A stretch of DNA of 7,962 nt from UBA1402 sp964488495 (lineage in GTDB: Bacteria; Bacteroidota; Bacteroidia; Bacteroidales; UBA1402): the NCBI GenBank assembly GCA_964488495.1, contig CAZAUQ010000068.1, positions 1 through 7,962 of the forward strand. The letters run 5' to 3'. Position numbers and translations under genes: made by a program. The notes under the pieces are model-generated. The model worked only from the letters and a program-made list of their open reading frames with translations, had not been told where the DNA came from and ran no database searches. Below are positions 5,787 to 7,962 of the stretch, in pieces; the first letter of the stretch is position 1, and each line of letters opens with the position of its first letter.

Positions 5787-6406
5787 TGTTCAAAGCCAGA
5801 CATCATTGGTTTTTATTCCCCTTTTTTAAGCATTACGCCTTTCGAATAATGCGAAAAAATTTTGCTTCGGTACATATTTGTGGTGAACCGCAGCCCTGGA
5901 ATAAATCCGTTTTACTGATCGCCAATCATCTCAGCTGGTGGGATGGTTTTTGGGGCTTATATCTCAATGAGCAGGTTTTCAAAAAGAAATTTCACGTGAT
6001 GATGCTCGAAGAGCAACTGCGTAAACATCGGTATTTTAATTATTGCGGCGCTTATTCGGTGGCAAAAAAAAGCCGCGGCATAGTGCAGAGCCTGTCATAC
6101 ACCAATGAATTACTGGCCGATCCCGGCAATATGGTCTTGTTTTTCCCTCAGGGAGAAATCCAGTCGATGCATGTAAGTGAATTTTCTTTCGAAAAAGGCA
6201 TAACAAAAGTGCTGGAACAACAAAACGACAACTGTGAGCTGGTTTTTATGGCCGCTGTATGCGATTATTTTTCAAACAAGAAAGCTTCTTTGTGGTTGTA
6301 TTACAAAAAAATGTTCCTTCAGCCCTGGAGCAAAAAAAATCTGAATGAACAGTATACCGCATTTTATGCTGAGTGTTTAAAACAACAAATCGGACAAAAA
6401 TCATAA
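5786..6406 (+). CDS. PlsC/LPLAT-type acyltransferase, probable carotenoid-glycoside acyltransferase
   Basis: A 206-residue acyltransferase of the lysophospholipid (PlsC-like) superfamily. LLIANHLSWWDGFWG (43-57) carries the catalytic H-x4-D pair (His48, Asp53), and LFFPQGEIQS (118-127) is the substrate-binding FPEGT-type motif in the altered form FPQGE. The N-terminal FLFPFFKHYAF (9-19) is hydrophobic and could lie on the membrane. It transfers a fatty acyl chain from acyl-CoA or acyl-ACP to an alcohol. General relatives acylate lysophosphatidic acid, but a location between a carotenoid hydratase candidate and a glycosyltransferase suggests acylation of a carotenoid glycoside, in the manner of CruD in Chlorobium or CrtO in Staphylococcus. 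The gene is coupled on both sides by TAATG overlaps. Family confidence is high; the acceptor is an inference from context. Confidence 0.85.
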   Translation: MFKARHHWFLFPFFKHYAFRIMRKNFASVHICGEPQPWNKSVLLIANHLSWWDGFWGLYLNEQVFKKKFHVMMLEEQLRKHRYFNYCGAYSVAKKSRGIVQSLSYTNELLADPGNMVLFFPQGEIQSMHVSEFSFEKGITKVLEQQNDNCELVFMAAVCDYFSNKKASLWLYYKKMFLQPWSKKNLNEQYTAFYAECLKQQIGQKS

Positions 6407-7497
6407 TGATGCTGTACCTGGGATATTTTATATTGGCTTTTGCCGGACTGCAGTTCCTGGTAGTACTGATCAATTTCTTGTTTCGTCCAGGACTCAAAGC
6501 CGAAAAGTCCGAAAAAGAAGAGCTGATTTCCATTTTGATTCCTGCCCGCAACGAACAAAATAACATAGACAGGCTTTTGTACGATTTACTCAGGCAACAC
6601 TATCAGAATTTTGAAATTTTCGTCTACGATGATCAATCAACGGACAATACGGCACAAATTGTGCGACAATACAGCCAAATTGATAACAGAATACAATTAA
6701 TCACCGGCAAAGAATTGCCTGGAGGCTGGCTGGGCAAAAATTACGCCTGTCACCTATTGTCGGGCTACGGCAAAGGTTCTTATCTTTTGTTTCTGGATGC
6801 CGATGTGCGGGTGAATCCTTTATTAATAAGCAATTTATGGTCTTACGCACGCAAAAAAGCCTTGAAGCTGGTCTCGGTTTTTCCTGTACAGGAAATGCAC
6901 AGCAAAGGAGAATGGATGAGTGTTCCTCTTATGAATTATATTCTGCTTAGCTTGTTGGCCCTGCCTCTGGTGAGGATTTCCCGTTTCAGTTCCATTTCGG
7001 CAGCCAACGGCCAATGCATGTTTTTTGAAGCTCAAACCTATCATCGCCTTAAACCGCATGAAATAGTTCAAAGCAATAAAGTAGAAGATATTCAGATTGC
7101 CCGGCTTTACAAAAAGAGCCGTTTAAAAATAGCCTGCCTGGCATCGGTACGAGACATCAGTTGCCGCATGTACAGAGGTCTGGATGAGGCTATTCAGGGT
7201 TTTTCGAAAAATATGCTGGCCTTTTTCGGCAATTCCTTTATTCTTGCATTATTGTTTTGGATTATAAACAGCTTCGGTTGGTTTTTTTTACTGTGGCAAG
7301 GATTATACCCGGTTTTGGCCTGGTTTTTGCTTCAACTGTTTATACATCTTCTGGTGACTCTTGTCAGCCATCAAAAAACAGGATATTATTTTTGGTTTGC
7401 CCTGCCCAGGCAATTTATTTTAATTAAAATTATTTTAAGGGCAGAAATTAGTAAAATACGCAAAGAGACCATATGGAAAGGACGAACTATTTCCTGA
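6406..7497 (+). CDS. Membrane-anchored GT2 glycosyltransferase, probable carotenoid glycosyltransferase
   Basis: A 363-residue family 2 glycosyltransferase. An N-terminal helix (3-26) is followed by a cytoplasmic GT-A domain: ISILIPARNEQNN (41-53) binds the nucleotide sugar, VYDDQSTDNT (73-82) and FLDADVRV (129-136) carry the acidic residues including the metal-binding DAD (131-133), and NKVEDIQIARLY (224-235) supplies the ED pair with the probable catalytic base. Three C-terminal hydrophobic segments (about 273-298, 299-320, 325-345) anchor it. The layout matches the CruG/CruC/CrtQ group that puts a sugar on carotenoid hydroxyls. The frame is open further up, with an ATG at 6373, but ATG 6406 was chosen because it overlaps the preceding stop as TAATG, exactly like the junction before it, and places the first helix at the N-terminus; ATG 6409 is equally possible. 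Its end overlaps the next gene by 25 bases. The transferred sugar is unknown. Confidence 0.85.
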   Translation: MMLYLGYFILAFAGLQFLVVLINFLFRPGLKAEKSEKEELISILIPARNEQNNIDRLLYDLLRQHYQNFEIFVYDDQSTDNTAQIVRQYSQIDNRIQLITGKELPGGWLGKNYACHLLSGYGKGSYLLFLDADVRVNPLLISNLWSYARKKALKLVSVFPVQEMHSKGEWMSVPLMNYILLSLLALPLVRISRFSSISAANGQCMFFEAQTYHRLKPHEIVQSNKVEDIQIARLYKKSRLKIACLASVRDISCRMYRGLDEAIQGFSKNMLAFFGNSFILALLFWIINSFGWFFLLWQGLYPVLAWFLLQLFIHLLVTLVSHQKTGYYFWFALPRQFILIKIILRAEISKIRKETIWKGRTIS

Positions 7498-7962
7498 TTA
7501 TTTTAATCCTTGCTTTTTCCGGTTTATTTCAGCTGAAGGCCTCTGACAGCGAAGATATTCTCAGAGCTTATCAACAAGGAGACATGAGCCAGTGGAAGGC
7601 CGTAATTGACCGTATGGAAAAAAACAAAACATCCAGGCCCGAAACAAAACTCGAATTATTGAATTATTATTACGGTTACATAGGCTACACCTTGGGAGAA
7701 AAGCGCAACAAAGAAGCACGTGCTTTGATTAATTCAGCTTATATTCAACTCGAAGCTCTGGAGAAAATCAACTACAAGCCTGCCGTCCTGAAAGCTTACA
7801 GGGCAGCCTTTTACGGCTACGAGATCGCCCTGAACAAACTCAAGGCACCCTATTTGGGGCCTAAAAGCATTACGGCAGCAAAAGAAGCCCTGGAACTGGA
7901 CAAAAACAATCCCCTGGCCCTGACCCAATACGGCAATATCAAGTCGTATATGCCGGCTGTGA
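7473..7962 (+). CDS. Exported helical-repeat (TPR-like) protein of unknown function, cut by right edge
   Basis: The frame is open for 163 codons from ATG 7473 to the window end, so the C-terminus is missing. Residues 1-23 (MERTNYFLIILILAFSG...LKA) form a signal peptide with cleavage before about Ser24, indicating a periplasmic or envelope location. The rest is almost wholly helical with amphipathic repeats: 25-50, 58-90 (with the aromatic patch NYYYGYIGY, 64-72), 104-122, and 131-163, where AKEALELDKNNPLALTQYG (136-154) looks like a tetratricopeptide-repeat turn. I do not recognise a named family. It starts inside the end of the glycosyltransferase gene (25-base overlap), so it is very probably the fifth gene of the carotenoid operon and translationally coupled to it. 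A scaffold or lipid/pigment-handling role is speculation. Confidence 0.8.
   Translation, partial: MERTNYFLIILILAFSGLFQLKASDSEDILRAYQQGDMSQWKAVIDRMEKNKTSRPETKLELLNYYYGYIGYTLGEKRNKEARALINSAYIQLEALEKINYKPAVLKAYRAAFYGYEIALNKLKAPYLGPKSITAAKEALELDKNNPLALTQYGNIKSYMPAV

Noticed and set aside
6373..6405. Upstream ATG start for the glycosyltransferase
   Set aside because: It would overlap the acyltransferase gene by 34 bp and add a polar FKTTNRTKII stretch before the first helix; ATG 6406 gives the same TAATG junction as the gene before.

Overview
The window looks like a chromosomal segment from a member of the Bacteroidota (Bacteroidetes). The support is the gene content (a CotH-like surface protein N-terminus with a Bacteroidetes-style DG...IDSIRF segment, a secreted GH27 glycosidase, a flavobacterial/bacteroidal-type CrtB), the near absence of Shine-Dalgarno sequences before starts, and matches to the Bacteroidetes -7 promoter element TAnnTTTG. 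No RNA gene, CRISPR array, insertion sequence or integrase was seen. The exact genus cannot be read from the sequence.

Region 1 (1-3244). A leftward gene cut by the left edge encodes an exported protein whose start resembles CotH-kinase-family proteins. It diverges from a rightward pair: an exported GH27 (alpha-galactosidase-like) enzyme followed by a cytoplasmic ROK-family sugar kinase-like protein. The 288-bp divergent spacer has a TACATTTG element for each direction and a perfect 15-bp palindrome over the -33 zone of the GH27 promoter. A simple reading is that the GH27 enzyme releases a sugar outside the cytoplasm and the ROK protein phosphorylates a hexose inside.

Region 2 (3249-4081). 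Two small leftward genes, probably co-transcribed in the order CoA-binding protein then secreted cupin, are convergent with the ROK gene. The cupin gene's last codons and stop are duplicated in tandem (22-bp unit).

Region 3 (4082-7962). A rightward, tightly packed operon of at least five genes: crtB phytoene synthase, a CruF/DUF422-like seven-helix carotenoid hydratase candidate, a PlsC-type acyltransferase, a membrane-anchored GT2 glycosyltransferase, and an exported helical-repeat protein cut by the right edge. Two junctions are TAATG stop/start overlaps and the last is a 25-bp overlap. Together these genes predict a hydroxylated, glycosylated and acylated C40 carotenoid (carotenoid glycoside ester), a membrane pigment. 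The desaturase (crtI) and cyclase that would be needed are not in this window. The last, unrecognised exported protein is the least explained part of the operon.
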